Assembly: GCA_963854835.1 (NCBI GenBank)
Contig: OY978528.1
Coordinates: forward strand, 7,720,242 to 7,784,241
Direction of reading: 5' to 3'
Length of the DNA stretch: 64,000 nucleotides
From: Megamerina dolium
Lineage: Eukaryota; Arthropoda; Insecta; Diptera; Megamerinidae
Shown here: in pieces, positions 1 through 11,739 of the stretch
Layout: the number at the start of each line of letters is the position of its first letter
How positions within the stretch are numbered: the first letter of the stretch is position 1
The notes under the pieces: model-generated
Told to the model about the DNA's origin: nothing
The model's input: the letters and a program-made list of their open reading frames with translations, nothing else
Databases searched by the model: none
Translations under genes and position numbers: made by a program

Positions 1-900
1 TTTTAAATTATTCATAAAAACCTAATATTCTATGTGAAGGCAAGTTTGGTTTATTAACGAAATCAGCTCAAATTTAATATGGATTACTATTTTGATAAAA
101 AAATAAAATACACAAGTTTTGAAAATGATATCTTGAAAACCAAAGGTACTTTCTATACAAATTTGTATTCAAATATCCAAATATTTCATATGGGTTTATA
201 AACGATGAAATATATAGCTTAAATTTTTACTGGAGTATTGTTTTGGTGAAAAAAAAAATATTTCAAACTGATTTCACATTATTTATTATTATTATTTTCC
301 AATATAATAATGGTATATTCCAAAAACATTTATTGAATAATTTATAGAAAAACCGAATATTTTGTATGTGACCTAATTCTATTTATGAACGAAATTAGCT
401 GAAATTTGGAACAGATAATTTTTTGGTTGGAAGAATTACGCTTCTTAATTTTCAAAAAGATTCATTGAAAAATAACGGTATTTTTCGTATTATTGTTCAG
501 TTTTTTTTATGGATTTATATATTAAATGAGCTCAGATTTGGATTGGAGTACTATTTTGATGAAAAAATAAGATTTCACAATGATACGTTGCAATATAAGA
601 CAACTTTTATGACAAATTTGTTAAATTATTAAAAAAAAAAAACGAATATTTTGTATGTGATCTTCGGTTTATTTACACACCAAAAGAGCTCAAATTTGAA
701 CTGTAGTATTATTTTTATGTTAACATTAAATTTCCCAATTTTGAGAATAATACAGCGAAAAATAACGGTACCTTCCATACAAATTTGTTGAATTTTTGAG
801 AAAACCCCAAATATTTTATATGAAGACTACGATTATTTTTAACGAAATCAAGAATACAAGATTTTGTCATATTTTTTGCTTGTTTTGAAAAAACTTTTAC
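1..900. repeat. Degenerate ~155 bp tandem repeat array, open at left edge
   Basis: A unit beginning like AAACCGAATATTTTGTATGTG, then AACGAAATnAGCTCAAATTTG, then a TATTATTTTGATGAAAAAATAA-like run, recurs near 18, 171, 350, 500, 640 and 803. Spacing is about 140-180 bp. Short reading frames inside it are spurious. The array starts before the window. Confidence 0.65.
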
Positions 901-1439
901 AAAAGTGCCGACATTCAGAATTTCCAAAAATTTTTTTTTTTTAAATTATGAATAATATCATGCATAAATTCCATACTAGTGGCAACTCTAAACCCTATGC
1001 TAATCAAAATAGCCAAACAGAAAAATCAAATTTTTTCTTTAACGCACAAATTTGTAATTAAATGTTTCAATGAAGTATATTGAGAACAACAACATAAATA
1101 ATAGTAGCATCAATAAAGACAAAGTACTCATACACATACACCCATGCACATGTACTTGTACACACATAATGGTGAGGGGGGAAATAAGTAAATGCAATGA
1201 CACGCATATAATTTACAATTTTTTCCACCAAAACAAATTGGCATACATACAAATATACATGTGTAATTGTACCTATTAACTTATCGATACAATGACAACA
1301 AGCGTAATGGCTGTAAGAACAATAGAAATACCAATATTAATACAATAACAACAACAATGGCAATAAAGAAAAAAGGAAGAGCGAAGAAAATCTTTGAAAA
1401 GTCATTTAAGAAATAACGCAAGGAATGCAAGTGTATAAA

Positions 1440-2177
1440 TGTAATAATAGCAATACTCAATAGTAGTAGTAGTAGTAGTAGTAGCGACAGCAACAACATA
1501 ATGAAGACATTCAATTATGCACAGATGAGTTGGCATTTTTCAAATAAAAATTGATTGGGAAAACATTTGTAAAACTCAACTAACTCATTTTGTGCGAATA
1601 CGAATACGTACGATGAGTAGTTGATAATAATAAGAACAACAACACACACAACACAACGTACAATCAGCAATACTTTAGTTGTACGAGTCATTTACAAGGA
1701 GCAACAACAACAACAACAACAGCAACACTTAACAATAACAATAGTTATGCAGGCAGTCATTTGAAAACAACAACAACAACAACAACAACAATGTGTAACA
1801 GCAAAAAGAGCAAAATTCCATAGCATCAGCAGTAGCAGCAGCAGCAGCAGCAGCAAGTACCTAGTGGCTAGACTGTTTGTCTGTACACACACACACACAC
1901 ACACACAAGCGTATACATAGTGTTGCCAACCTAATTGAAAGAAGAATAAAACCAGCAGTAGGAATGGTTCAAGCAGACGATGAAACAGCAGCATCATAAC
2001 TACTACTTACAACTGCAATGGACCATAAAGTCATTTAAGTGGAGCACCCACCCCACTCGTCAACAGCATCATCATCATAATGATGAGAATTTCTTTAAAG
2101 TTAAAGTCTAAGTAGAAGGGAGTCAATCACACAGCCATTGAATTCATCAACAGCATCATCATCATCATCATCATCAT

Positions 2178-2210
<33 letters not shown>

Positions 2211-2220
2211 TATGAGAATT
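1440..2220. repeat. Cluster of trinucleotide and CA microsatellites
   Basis: Contains (AGT)n near 1458-1484, several CAA/CAG runs (1700-1855), (CA)n near 1885-1908 and two CAT/ATC runs (2068-2085, 2151-2210). The last two are each followed by a TGAGAATTTCTT segment, suggesting duplication of a ~120 bp piece. Long poly-Leu, poly-Cys and poly-Asn reading frames here are simple-repeat artefacts. From 900 to 1440 there is only AT-rich sequence. Confidence 0.75.
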
Positions 2221-2599
2221 TCTTCAAGACCAAAAGGAAAATCGAGGAAAAGAGTGATAAAGTAGTGCTACACTGTGCATCATATTGTAAGGTATATAAG
2301 GTGAGGAAAGATTAATATCATTCTTTTTCGGCACGATGATATATCAGTTTGTCAAAATTGCAAGTGTTGCTTGCTTGTTCTTGTTTTGCTTTTTCCCTTC
2401 TTCGTGGTACAATATTAGGTCTGTTTAATTTTCCATTAGCATTACTTCACCCTATAGTATTTCATGGTGGATTATAGGAAAGAGTGCAACAACCGTCATT
2501 GAATTCATCCGTATCAGATTCCTTTGCATTAAACTTTACTCACAACTTATTCACAACCAGATCTGGAAAATATTATGTATATGAAATTAATTACTTTTT

Positions 2600-3410
2600 A
2601 ATTACCTTCCTAATTATATAATTACTAAGAAATTGTTATAGCTAATTTACTTGCAAACAATACTTTGTATTCTCAAGTTACAAAAAATTTTTTCTTAAGT
2701 AATGTAATTGTAATGTGATTTATATACATTACAATTACATTACAAATGCTTGTAATGTAAATGAGAGCATACTAATTATATTTTAATTACATTACCAGTA
2801 CTTTTCTCAAGTAATGTAATTGTAATTGTAATGTGATTTATATACATTACAATTACATTACATTACAAATGCTTGTAATATACTAATATATTTTAATAAC
2901 ATTATCATTAGCAATTACATGAATATACATTTTTAATACGCGATCGCAAATTACTTTTCCCAAGTAATGCAATTGTAATTGTAGTGTAATTGAGACAACT
3001 CTACTCACCATATAGAATATACTAATTATATTTTAATTACATTATCATTAGCAATTACATTTAGATAAATTTTTAATACGCGATCACAAATAACGTTTCC
3101 CTAGTAATGTAATTCTAATTGTAGTTCAATTTAGACAATTCAACTCACCATATATATTTAATACAATTGCTTTTCAAATGATTACAAATTCGCTTGACAT
3201 ACTTCTAAAGTATTCGATTACAAATAACTTTTGCTAAATGTAATGTAATGTAATGTAATGTAATTTTAATTGTAATGCCACTTATTGCCACTAATTGTAA
3301 TTACCACTATCAATTCCATTAATATTGGTCTATAGTAATCGATTCGGGAAATATAATTTCCAAAGTAATGCAATTGTAATTGTAATGTAATTGTAATGTT
3401 ACCCAGCTCT
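2600..3410. repeat. ATTAC-rich tandem and palindromic repeat block
   Basis: Variants of a unit with CAAGTAATGTAATTGTAATT recur near 2695, 2808, 2960, 3102 and 3363. Two units contain near-perfect palindromes (2700-2742 and about 2811-2862) in which TAATGTAATTGTAATGT is followed by its reverse complement after ~9 bases. A pure (TAATG)n run lies near 3238-3262. No coding potential is seen. Confidence 0.7.
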
Positions 3411-3773
3411 GATCACTGAATCAACTCTAATTTCCGCAGTCGTAATTTGCATTCGTGCACAAATATTTACTATTATTATTATTATTATTATATGTTGTTG
3501 TTGCATTCTTCTTATTCTTCTTCTTTTACCACCTTATTTTATACTTCAGACCAGATCTTAACATTTACCTCTGCTGCTGCTGCTTCCACTTATTGGAGTT
3601 TTGTTTGCAAATTGCGTGAACTTCAACATCAACTTGTGTTGTGTTGATGACAATAGAAGCAGCAGCAGCAGCAGCAATAACATACATGAATACTTATGCA
3701 TACATTTTATTAGTGAACTTTTGCTAATACTTATATGAACAAACTGGTACGGATATCATCGTTCGCGACCTAC

Positions 3774-3957
3774 CTTAATATATCATGCCATGGCGGATGT
3801 GCACCAAGTCTGCCCGGACGTGATGCATGTACACGACATGGCTCTTCCATTATACATGCATTTGGACCAAATTCACGTATGATTTCCTTTTGTGCCATAT
3901 CAACATCATATAATAGCATTGCTGAAGCATCACGTTTACTGCGCGCCACATAAGTAT
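3774..3957 (-). CDS. Gene B exon 2: RSKR processing site and CX5C domain; gene continues past the left window edge
   Basis: This exon encodes residues 70-130 plus two bases (AG) of codon 131. Acceptor: CTCTTTGCAG|AT; donor: TTAAG|GTAGGT. Residues 75-78 are RSKR, a textbook furin-type site, followed by DASAMLLYDVDMAQ, then an amphipathic stretch to GPNA-C104-IMEEP-C110, then HASRP and a Pro/Gly/His/Trp-containing end. Phase in (1), phase out (2), cysteine spacing and the AS(R)P motif match exon 2 of gene A. By analogy a third exon with the rest of the cysteines and the stop is expected, but none is recognisable between here and base 1, so it probably lies outside the window. Proteolytic maturation is inferred from the motif only. 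An antisense frame across the exon is a shadow. Confidence 0.74.
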
Positions 3958-4093
3958 CTGCAAAGAGTGCCAAGCAAGAAGAACGAGTAGTATGAATGAA
4001 TGTGAATAGCACAATATAAAGTATAACAAATAGAAGTAGAAATAATAGAAATAATGTGAAGAACTTATGAAAATTAGTTAAGAAAATGCACAA

Positions 4094-5180
4094 GTGTGTG
4101 AGACATACTCGTATGAGTGTTCATATACAATATATGAACAAGTATGTCTGCATACTGTATATGTATATGTATATGTATGTATATGCAAATATGTTGGAAT
4201 TTATTACAAAACTTTAAAAAAAAAAATCATTCAAGCAAATTTTATGTAAATCATTCGAATGAGTCTTATATATGCAAGCAGGTCGTATACGTAACATTAT
4301 TGTATGGAGTTAATTTTGTTTTTTTTTATTATTTTTCTGCAACAAGATTTTCATATCAATTATTTATATACTACCAATTAATGGTAATTTGAAGAATCAA
4401 ATTATTTTGCGCAGCATTTGCTTTTATATTCTTTCAAGGCTTCACATAGCGCTGTACATAGTTCAAGTCAAATGTTAATAATACATGTGTACGTGCAATA
4501 TTCGTTCCACTTTGTTATACGATTATTTTCTTCTTCTTCTTCTTCTTTTTAGTTTTAATTAATTTTCAGCTTTATATTAAAATATATAATAATTTATTAT
4601 TTTTCAATATTTATTGAATTTTTTTTTTTTTGCTCTTACACTATATTGTTACTAACGTTAAGGCTAATGACTAGTTGGCGTGTATTCAAAAAAAAAATAA
4701 AAACAAAATAAAAAAAAGGTTATGCAAAATTTCATCCAATGATGCTGGATTCGTCAAGGAAAAAATGTTTAAGAAATATCGCAACGATTAATCTATTGTT
4801 TGGCAATGAAATGAATTTCAATCAATTAGAGGAGCGGCTTTATTACAGATTTTGATTAATTCTAATACTATTATAATAGGCCACTAAGCCTAATATAAGG
4901 CCACTATGCACTTATGCACAAATGTAGGCAAAAATTCATGTAACTTTTCTATCTAGACTCATTTTATCATTTTTGGACTCTTCAAACTAAAAATGATTTT
5001 ATTTTAACATAAATCATCTGACGTCTTTGATTTCTACCGACGAAAAATCTATTCAAATCATAAAGATTTTATTTCGTTTTTATACTGGAATGCGCTAGAT
5101 TATTTGCTATACCTCACGAAATCGAACCCTCATCCAGCACTGCCGAACGAGTGAGAGAAACCCTGGAACACATCTACCAG
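4094..5180. other. AT-rich intron DNA, no feature seen
   Basis: Within the gene B intron. Contains TATG/CTT runs and poly-A/T tracts. No splice-bounded exon, RNA gene or recognisable element was found. Confidence 0.5.
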
Positions 5181-5195
5181 ATGGATCCATCCATT

Positions 5196-5972
5196 CAATA
5201 GTTATCGAAAGAAGAAGTCAAAGAAGCAATAAAAAAAACTTTAAGCCAAGAAATCCCCCGGATATTATCTCATCACTGGAGAAGAGTTAAAATAACTCCC
5301 AACAGCGGGTTTTGGCTTTGGCTTTGTTCTTTCGCAGTGGAAAGTTGTCCAAGTAAAAATGGTTCTCAAGACCGGAAAAAGTGCAGACAAAGTGGAGTCA
5401 TATCACCCCATTAGCTTGCTACCAGTTGTCTCCAAACTTTGAGGAAACCCTTTTCCTCAAAAGATTGATGTCAGTTATAAAAGAACCCAAACTAATTCCT
5501 AACCACCAAATCGGTTTCAGGAAACAGCATAACGCAATTGAACAAGTACACAGACTTCTTATAAATTATATTTACAATGCATTCGAACAAAATAAATACT
5601 GTACAGTTGGGTTTCTCGATATATCTCAAGCTTTCGAATGTGTCTGGCACAATGGTTTACTCTATAAAATAAAGGACACCCTTCCGATAAACATATATAT
5701 CAAGTCCTATCTCGAAAGTCGCTACTTTTTCGTCAAGCAAGGTGAAAAACATTCTGAACTCTATGAGAGTTCAGTCGGTGTACCTCAAGCCAGCGTCATG
5801 GGTCCCATTCTATATGTGCTTCACACATACGATTTACCAACCTCTGAAGGATCCATCGTTGGCACTTTTGCAGACGACACTGTTGTCCTTGCAATGGATA
5901 CCCTTCCATATATTCTATACAAATTTATTCATATTTATAACCAAAGTCGGTTGCTTAATAATAATGTTCTTT
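5196..5972 (+). pseudogene. Dead non-LTR retrotransposon reverse transcriptase fragment (Jockey-like)
   Basis: The reverse transcriptase core is readable from about 5381 to 5974. Motifs in order: YHPI(S)LLP, a SKLFEE-like region disturbed by substitutions, NHQIGFRKQHNAIEQVHRL, a FLDISQAFECVWHNGLLYK block with the first catalytic Asp, GVPQASVMGPILY, and FADDT, the F-A-D-D form of the catalytic YxDD box. A more degraded upstream part (5196-5380) shows EVKEAIKKTL and TGKSADKVESYHP-like pieces in other frames. No endonuclease domain, 5' end or tail was found, so it is a truncated insertion in the gene B intron, antisense to that gene. The clade is judged from motif style only; I or R1-related elements remain possible. 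Confidence 0.75.
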
Positions 5973-5974
5973 AA

Positions 5975-6690
5975 TTGCTTCACAGCTTTGTCCATTTTAC
6001 AATTTCTCCAGTCTTCATCATATTGACAAAAATATATTCAGAAAAATTAAAAAAAAAAAAAATACTTACACATTCCAAAATTTAAACTCTTCACTATGGA
6101 ATTACCCATATTCCAAAAAAAAAATATATATACTATACCATCGGTAATAATTTATATCAAATATTTTGTTTACTTATTAATTTATACATATACATATACA
6201 GTATGTGTACGATCATCATATGTATGTTAGTTAAAAATATGTGTTGTTTACACTACAATAAAATAGCCTTGACCTCATTTATCTCATCTGTGACATACAA
6301 ACTGAAAACCGTAATGCGCCAAATTTTTATATTTACTCTAAATGAAGACCTTTGATAATATAAAACTTTAATTTTAATATCAAATGCCGGCACTAAATTT
6401 ATGTAATTTAATGTTTCACCACAACAACAACAACAAAAATGTTTGATATGAAACTTATATTAAAAATTTAATTTCTTTTAATATGTACGATAATAAGCAG
6501 TAGTCGTAAAATAAAAAAAAAGTTAAAATTATTTGCATGCGAAATATTACTATATTTATCAAGTATGACAATTAGTGTAATGTATATTTTTTAATTGACT
6601 TAGTTTGCAATTTATGAAATCGCTCAAATTTTATTTCATGATTTTTTTTTTGTGATACGTTAATGCCGGTTAAAAACAAAATTATTAAAT
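5975..6690. other. AT-rich intron DNA, no feature seen
   Basis: Poly-A, TATA-rich and CAACAA tracts only. No exon or mobile element is recognised. Confidence 0.5.
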
Positions 6691-7011
6691 ATGTGGTACT
6701 TATAGGGCCCTATGGGGCTTTTAGCCGAGCTTCTCTTCCATTATTGTTATGCGTTTTAAATTTACCTACTTATATTAGCCGATTCCGAACGGCAGAACCC
6801 TTGTGACATCACTTTTTTTGAGCTCTCTGAGAAGTGTTTTTCATCACAAATTGACACTGCCGAAAGACTTGGCAATTGCTTGCCGACAAATGGGTACCGT
6901 GCGTTAGAAAAATCTTTTCGATATTAAGGTTGTGCTTCAGCCCGGGTATTGAACCCACAATCTATAGATCAGAAGCCCAACATACTAATCACCGAGCTAT
7001 GGTAGCTAGTG
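6691..7011 (-). mobile_element. tRNA-derived SINE copy 1 (type I tail)
   Basis: Read on the minus strand, the head (7011 down) carries TAGCTCGGTGA-like A box and GGGTTCAATACC-like B box sequences of an internal polymerase III promoter. Then come the family body (GGGTACC..., TGATGTCACAAGGGTTCTGCCG, TAGGTAAATTTAAAACGC) and a 3' end with an AGCTCGGCTAAAAGCCCC hairpin segment. It lies in the gene B intron. Confidence 0.72.
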
Positions 7012-7079
7012 GAGCTAGTGGTATTTTTTTACATTTAATGGGAGTTTTTATTAAAGACAGATATCATTTTGCTTAATAA

Positions 7080-7920
7080 TGTGCCGAAAGCCGCTGTCAA
7101 GGGATTAAATCACTTCCAATGACTGAGACAATTTGAGATGTCACAAGAAAGCTCGGATCAGCAAGGCCACGGTTGGCGAGTTCTTGCCAATAATATTGTT
7201 TTACACGAGATATAGGGAGAACTTCTGTTAGCTGTGAAACTAGTATAGCTTAAGCTTCTATTATTTGACAAAATTTTGGGGAAACTAGTGTCAAAGAGCT
7301 GCTTCCTGCTTCTCCTGTGACTTCGAAGGAGGAATATTTGATTGGAAGTTGAATTTGTGAACTGATTTGTAATTGTGGGAAGTGTGACTTAGCACTGAAA
7401 TGAAGAATAGAGTGATATTTTCGCTGAAACACGACAAACCTCAAATTAGGGTCAACTATTATAATTGAACGGCAGCGCAGTTACAATATGTTTTTGTGAG
7501 TCGAAAAATTTACAATCTCATCAGCTGTTTAAGAAGATATTAGAAGAAGTATATTACAATATATGTACAGTAGGCTTAGAAACTGATCCAGCTAACAGAA
7601 TAATATCCTTTGCAGAGCTTGGTATCGGAGACCAACTATCTGTGGACGGTCAAGACTTCGGTGAAAGACTCTGGACTCTGTTTAGCAAGTGTGTAAGATT
7701 TATGTGACTGCAATAGTTGTGCAGGAGATTTTAAGCTAGAGGTTTTAAAGAATTGTATTTTTGTGCTTATTAGATTATGTCTACAAAAAAGACTGCTACC
7801 AATGTGTACATAGGTTTTCCCACACGGGAAAGGGAAATTAAATTTTTGAGGAATTTAACTATGAGAACCTAATATGAGATATTAGCGATCTGGTGTAAGC
7901 CATCTGGGGTCAGATTTTAA
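7080..7920. other. Unassigned intron DNA of mixed composition
   Basis: Less AT-rich than its surroundings. A reading frame at 7465-7707 (80 codons) has no recognisable domain and no splice or promoter support. It may be a worn transposon, but nothing identifies it. Confidence 0.35.
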
Positions 7921-7958
7921 ATACCAGCTATCAAATATGAGATAAACATCTCAGGGAC

Positions 7959-8126
7959 CAGGTGTCAGGTGTCAGGTATCAGACCTCAGGTGTTAGACAT
8001 CACGTACCGGATGCCAGGTGTCAGGTATAAGGCACCAGTTTCGAGGTATCAGATGTCAGCTATCAGGTATTAGGTATTACGCATCAGATGCCGGATGCCA
8101 GGTGCCAGATAGAAGGTATCAATTGT
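7959..8126. repeat. Degenerate heptamer tandem array (CAGGTRT-like), about 24 units
   Basis: From 7959 the sequence splits into 24 consecutive 7-mers in register: CAGGTGT, CAGGTGT, CAGGTAT, CAGACCT, CAGGTGT, TAGACAT and so on to CAATTGT at 8126. Many units differ by 1-3 bases yet the 7 bp period is never broken. Upstream (7895-7958) similar but out-of-register units continue. It lies about 200 bp downstream of the exon 1 donor of gene B, inside its intron. Confidence 0.85.
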
Positions 8127-8320
8127 ATAAAACAATCCTCCTCCTCCTGTGTTAGCAACCTAATATGGGTACAAACTAGGGCTACTGCGATTTTCGTAGT
8201 TGATTTTCAATTTTCATTCTTTTCAATTTCATAGACTATTTGTCTACTTTTCCTCCTCCTTTTCAACACACATTATTCACAGTTATAATATCTAATAAAA
8301 AAAAATATATATAAACTTAC

Positions 8321-8528
8321 TTGGATTCAATGAATAGGCCAGTTTACGCGCAAATTGTGCTAAACGCACTGATAATATGATTGCTGGAAAACCGATTAAT
8401 TGTACTGGTATTTCGAAAAGTGGATCAGGATTTTGTGCAAGGCCATCTTCGACAAATTCCAATAATAATACGAAGATGACATATAACGTTGGTACGAGTG
8501 ATAATGATATAATTTGACGTAATTTCAT
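8321..8528 (-). CDS. Gene B exon 1: signal peptide of a predicted secreted preprotein, paralogous to gene A
   Basis: This exon encodes residues 1-69 plus one base of codon 70. Start: MKLRQ followed by a long hydrophobic run (residues 6-22) and an acidic FVEDGLAQ, a plausible signal peptide with cleavage near residue 31. A second moderately hydrophobic stretch (42-57) lies in the presumed propeptide, so a membrane-anchored form cannot be excluded. The donor CCA-A|GTAAGT at 8321 is strong and in phase 1. The AT start of the exon at 3957 completes an Asn codon, so the junction is in frame. The intron is 4.36 kb and carries the SINE, the dead RT and the heptamer repeat. The start lies 10.9 kb downstream of the stop codon of gene A. 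No name can be given. Confidence 0.7.
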
Positions 8529-8649
8529 TTTGTATCAATGAATTTGGAATATAATTATTTAAATTTATGATTAACACAATTTCGAATGCGATTAAAAAAA
8601 AAACTCGTTTCACATGCAAAGTTTTTTTTATGTCAAAGCACAATGTATG

Positions 8650-11560
8650 AATGATTTTTTACTTTGCTCTTAATTAATGTAAATTAATTTCTTCTAGAAA
8701 AAATATTTTTTCTTCCTTTATTAGTTTGCTCTATTTCTTTTTCTTTCTTCGGCTTCTTCTTCTTCTTCTTCATTAACATGAAGCACATGCACTTCACTTT
8801 GACACCTAAACTACGAATAACACACCAATTTATTATCAACAAGCCAACCAACTTTGTGTATGTTTCATATTTGACTGACTATCAACGAATTGACATAGTG
8901 TTTTGGGCTGAAGAGCACAAATACAAAAAAATACACAATAACAACAACAACAACAACAATGAATTTCATAAGAAAATTCAAAATCAAAATCCAAATAAAA
9001 CACAAACTATACCAAGCAAGTTAAAATGCAAGAAATGTGAACGGCTTACAAACAGCTTTTAGCCAAACAAGTGGATTACGTGTGCACGTAAACCATGTAT
9101 ATGAGTAGGTACTGTAAGGGGAGATGACAAGACAACATCGTAACAGTTGAAAGAGTAGAAAATGAAACATTACAATATTTAGCTTGTAAGCCAAGTTTAT
9201 AGTACATACACTTGAAGTTTGTTCACATCAAAGTGAAGCACAGAGATCTTGTTTTCATATAATACTCAGATCAAGCAAAAATACAAATAAGCAAAAGTAA
9301 AACCATTTACTTAAAGACAGGTTACAATAGGCCAATTGACCAACTTTTCGCTTCTGTTATTACCACGCTTCTGGGTTTTTTCTCCTTCGCTCTTTTCGCT
9401 CTTTCTCTCCATCATTACAATGCTTTGTTGCTTGGCTATTGATTGAGGAAGACATTATTGGATAGAGCAAAAGCCAGAAATTATATACGAAGCAGATGAG
9501 AAGGAAGCAATATTAAAAAACCATAAATCCCAAAATGCATACCACTACTTATTCCCATATAAAAAAGTAGAGTGTCGATTAAAGGGTGAAAGTGAGAGCT
9601 AGAGAGTTTTGTGAATATAGATATAATTCATATGTTAAATAAACTTGTTGTTGTTGTCTTTATCTATTTCTTATACCTTCATTTTTCTACATGCTTGTCT
9701 ACCTTTGCTACGTGTAAACAACAATTTATGGTAATCAGACGTCCAAAGACTGAAACATGCCAAGACCTACCTTAAATTTATTGCGCAAAAAACAAAAAAA
9801 AAAAAAAAATCTACGAATATTTGCATGATTTCATTTTTGTTGTATTTATTTCTTATATTGGCAAATAAAAAGACATATTTGAATGTGTTCCAACATTATT
9901 AGGCCAAACAATCGATACTAGTATGAATATACTCATATACTCGTATATGTAGTGTGTGACTCGTATGTGACATGAGTAATTAATCAACGAGTACCTATGA
10001 GTTATAGAGACAAGTTGCAATGTTTTATGAAATGTTTGTATACATTTGTATACAATTGTTTTCAAGTACGTATAAAGAGTACTCACTCTCATTGTCACTC
10101 TCACGTGCATCATTGTTGAGAAACACGACTCGTGTGATGTGTTGTAATGCATAACTGGAGAAAATTTCGCGTCATGTAGAAAATCAAAAAAAAAAAAAAA
10201 AAAAAACCAAACAATTCAAAAACAACAATAATTTTTAATTTAATGAAGAGCATGACAAATATTTGGTGCTGTGAGGTGTAAACAAAAATGTGTTAATTTT
10301 GTTTTCTTTGCACTTGAGTTGATACGCTATATTTAGTCATTGTGAAATTGAGCTTATTCGATCCAAGCTCTTAGCAAATAGGAATCATAATTGATTGCTA
10401 AGGGGTCATTGATTTCTTTTAGATCAATTTTATACGACTGAAAGAACGACCGAATTAAACTCTCATAGAAGCAGATTGCTAAAAGAAATGACACTGGTGA
10501 CCAGTGAACTTCATTGAAAAATAGATTCTATTCTTGCATTTCTGATAAAATATTGTTTGTGAAATAAACTGAGATGTTTGTGCAAAATTCTCGTCATGCT
10601 GGTGCATCAAATATTGAGTTGTTGAGGTCGATGAAGGGGTTATGTTCCTAGATTGAGTTGCTCACTGTCGGTAATAGTAGCCACATTTTCGCCATTACGC
10701 TCCATTCAATGGCTGGGGCCATAAGTGCTTTTCACAATCAAGCCAGTCTAAAGCTTCAGTGGTTAATCGCATATATTTCGGGCTGTTTCATAAGCAAGTC
10801 TTGCATCTCATACTAATTGTATGAGTGAAGTCTGTGCTTTGGTCGGACTCTGATAAATCAAGTATCGTTAGTATTGATTGTAGCGCACTTTCATTATGAT
10901 TTGATTGCATTTCTTTGGATTTCCGTATATAATAAAACTATTATTACAACACAACAAAGTAGACAGACACCTTTCTTTTTACTTAGGTTTCCGAATTGAA
11001 TTATTGCATGTATATGTATATTGTATATTGTACAAGTAATTACTACGTTTACATAATACGCATGTATTCACATTGAAGCATGCAAACATACATAGTTCAA
11101 AAATAAAATCTAATAAAAATTACACAATAATAATAATAAAAGAAAAAATAAAATAATTTCTACTAAAACTACAAACACACAAAAAAAAAATATACTGGAT
11201 AGACTTGAATACCAAAACTATGCCAATAGTATAATATTATGCGCAAGCGTAGATTATTTATGGTGCTCTTATGGTACATGCATTCTCTTTCTTTGCTTTT
11301 CTTTTTCGCCATACTTTTAAAACAGTCAGTTTTAGTCAGTCACATACATGATTTGTGTATGAGCATGAGGAATGCACACGATTATCATAGAAATGAATAA
11401 AGAGAACCATATATGGTTAATATTGTAAAAGAAATTATTGTAACAGCATTAATAATATGTATGTGAACGGTATTTTTTATTCAAACAACAACAACAATAA
11501 TTATTAATATATTCAAAATAATTTTGGGTGACTTCGTATATAGTGGAAATGGTACTAATA
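8650..11560. other. Intergenic DNA upstream of gene B; no supported gene
   Basis: AT-rich with CTT runs near 8745-8772, CAA runs, and many TATG/TACGAGTA motifs common in fly intergenic DNA. The promoter of gene B should lie just above 8528, but no TATA/Inr pair is convincing. A moderately GC-richer stretch at 10300-10900 has no recognisable coding sequence. Confidence 0.45.
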
Positions 11561-11739
11561 CTGTATTAGAGTGGCCGCCAAATGTATCGAAGCAAAATTT
11601 TAAACGCAAATTCCAGTGATTTCCTATGAGAATAAGCTTGGAAATAATCGATTTGACCAAAAAACAACAAAATATAAAGTTATGTGCGAAACTTGCTCAC
11701 TAGACCTAAAGTTGGAAAAAAATGGGTTTTCATCATACT

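Noticed and set aside
1692..1997. 101-codon minus-strand frame rich in Cys and Leu
   Set aside because: It is the translation of CAA/CAG/AC microsatellites; no exon boundaries.
3735..3953. Plus-strand frame over gene B exon 2
   Set aside because: Antisense shadow of an exon with correct splice sites and phases on the minus strand.
7465..7707. 80-codon plus-strand frame with mixed composition
   Set aside because: Looks less biased than its neighbours but has no domain, splice sites or repeats to support it.
7959..8126. CRISPR-like array
   Set aside because: Units are 7 bp with no spacers, in a eukaryotic intron.
8778..9062. 94-codon frame with poly-Asn upstream of gene B
   Set aside because: CAACAA repeat translation; opposite strand to gene B and no support.
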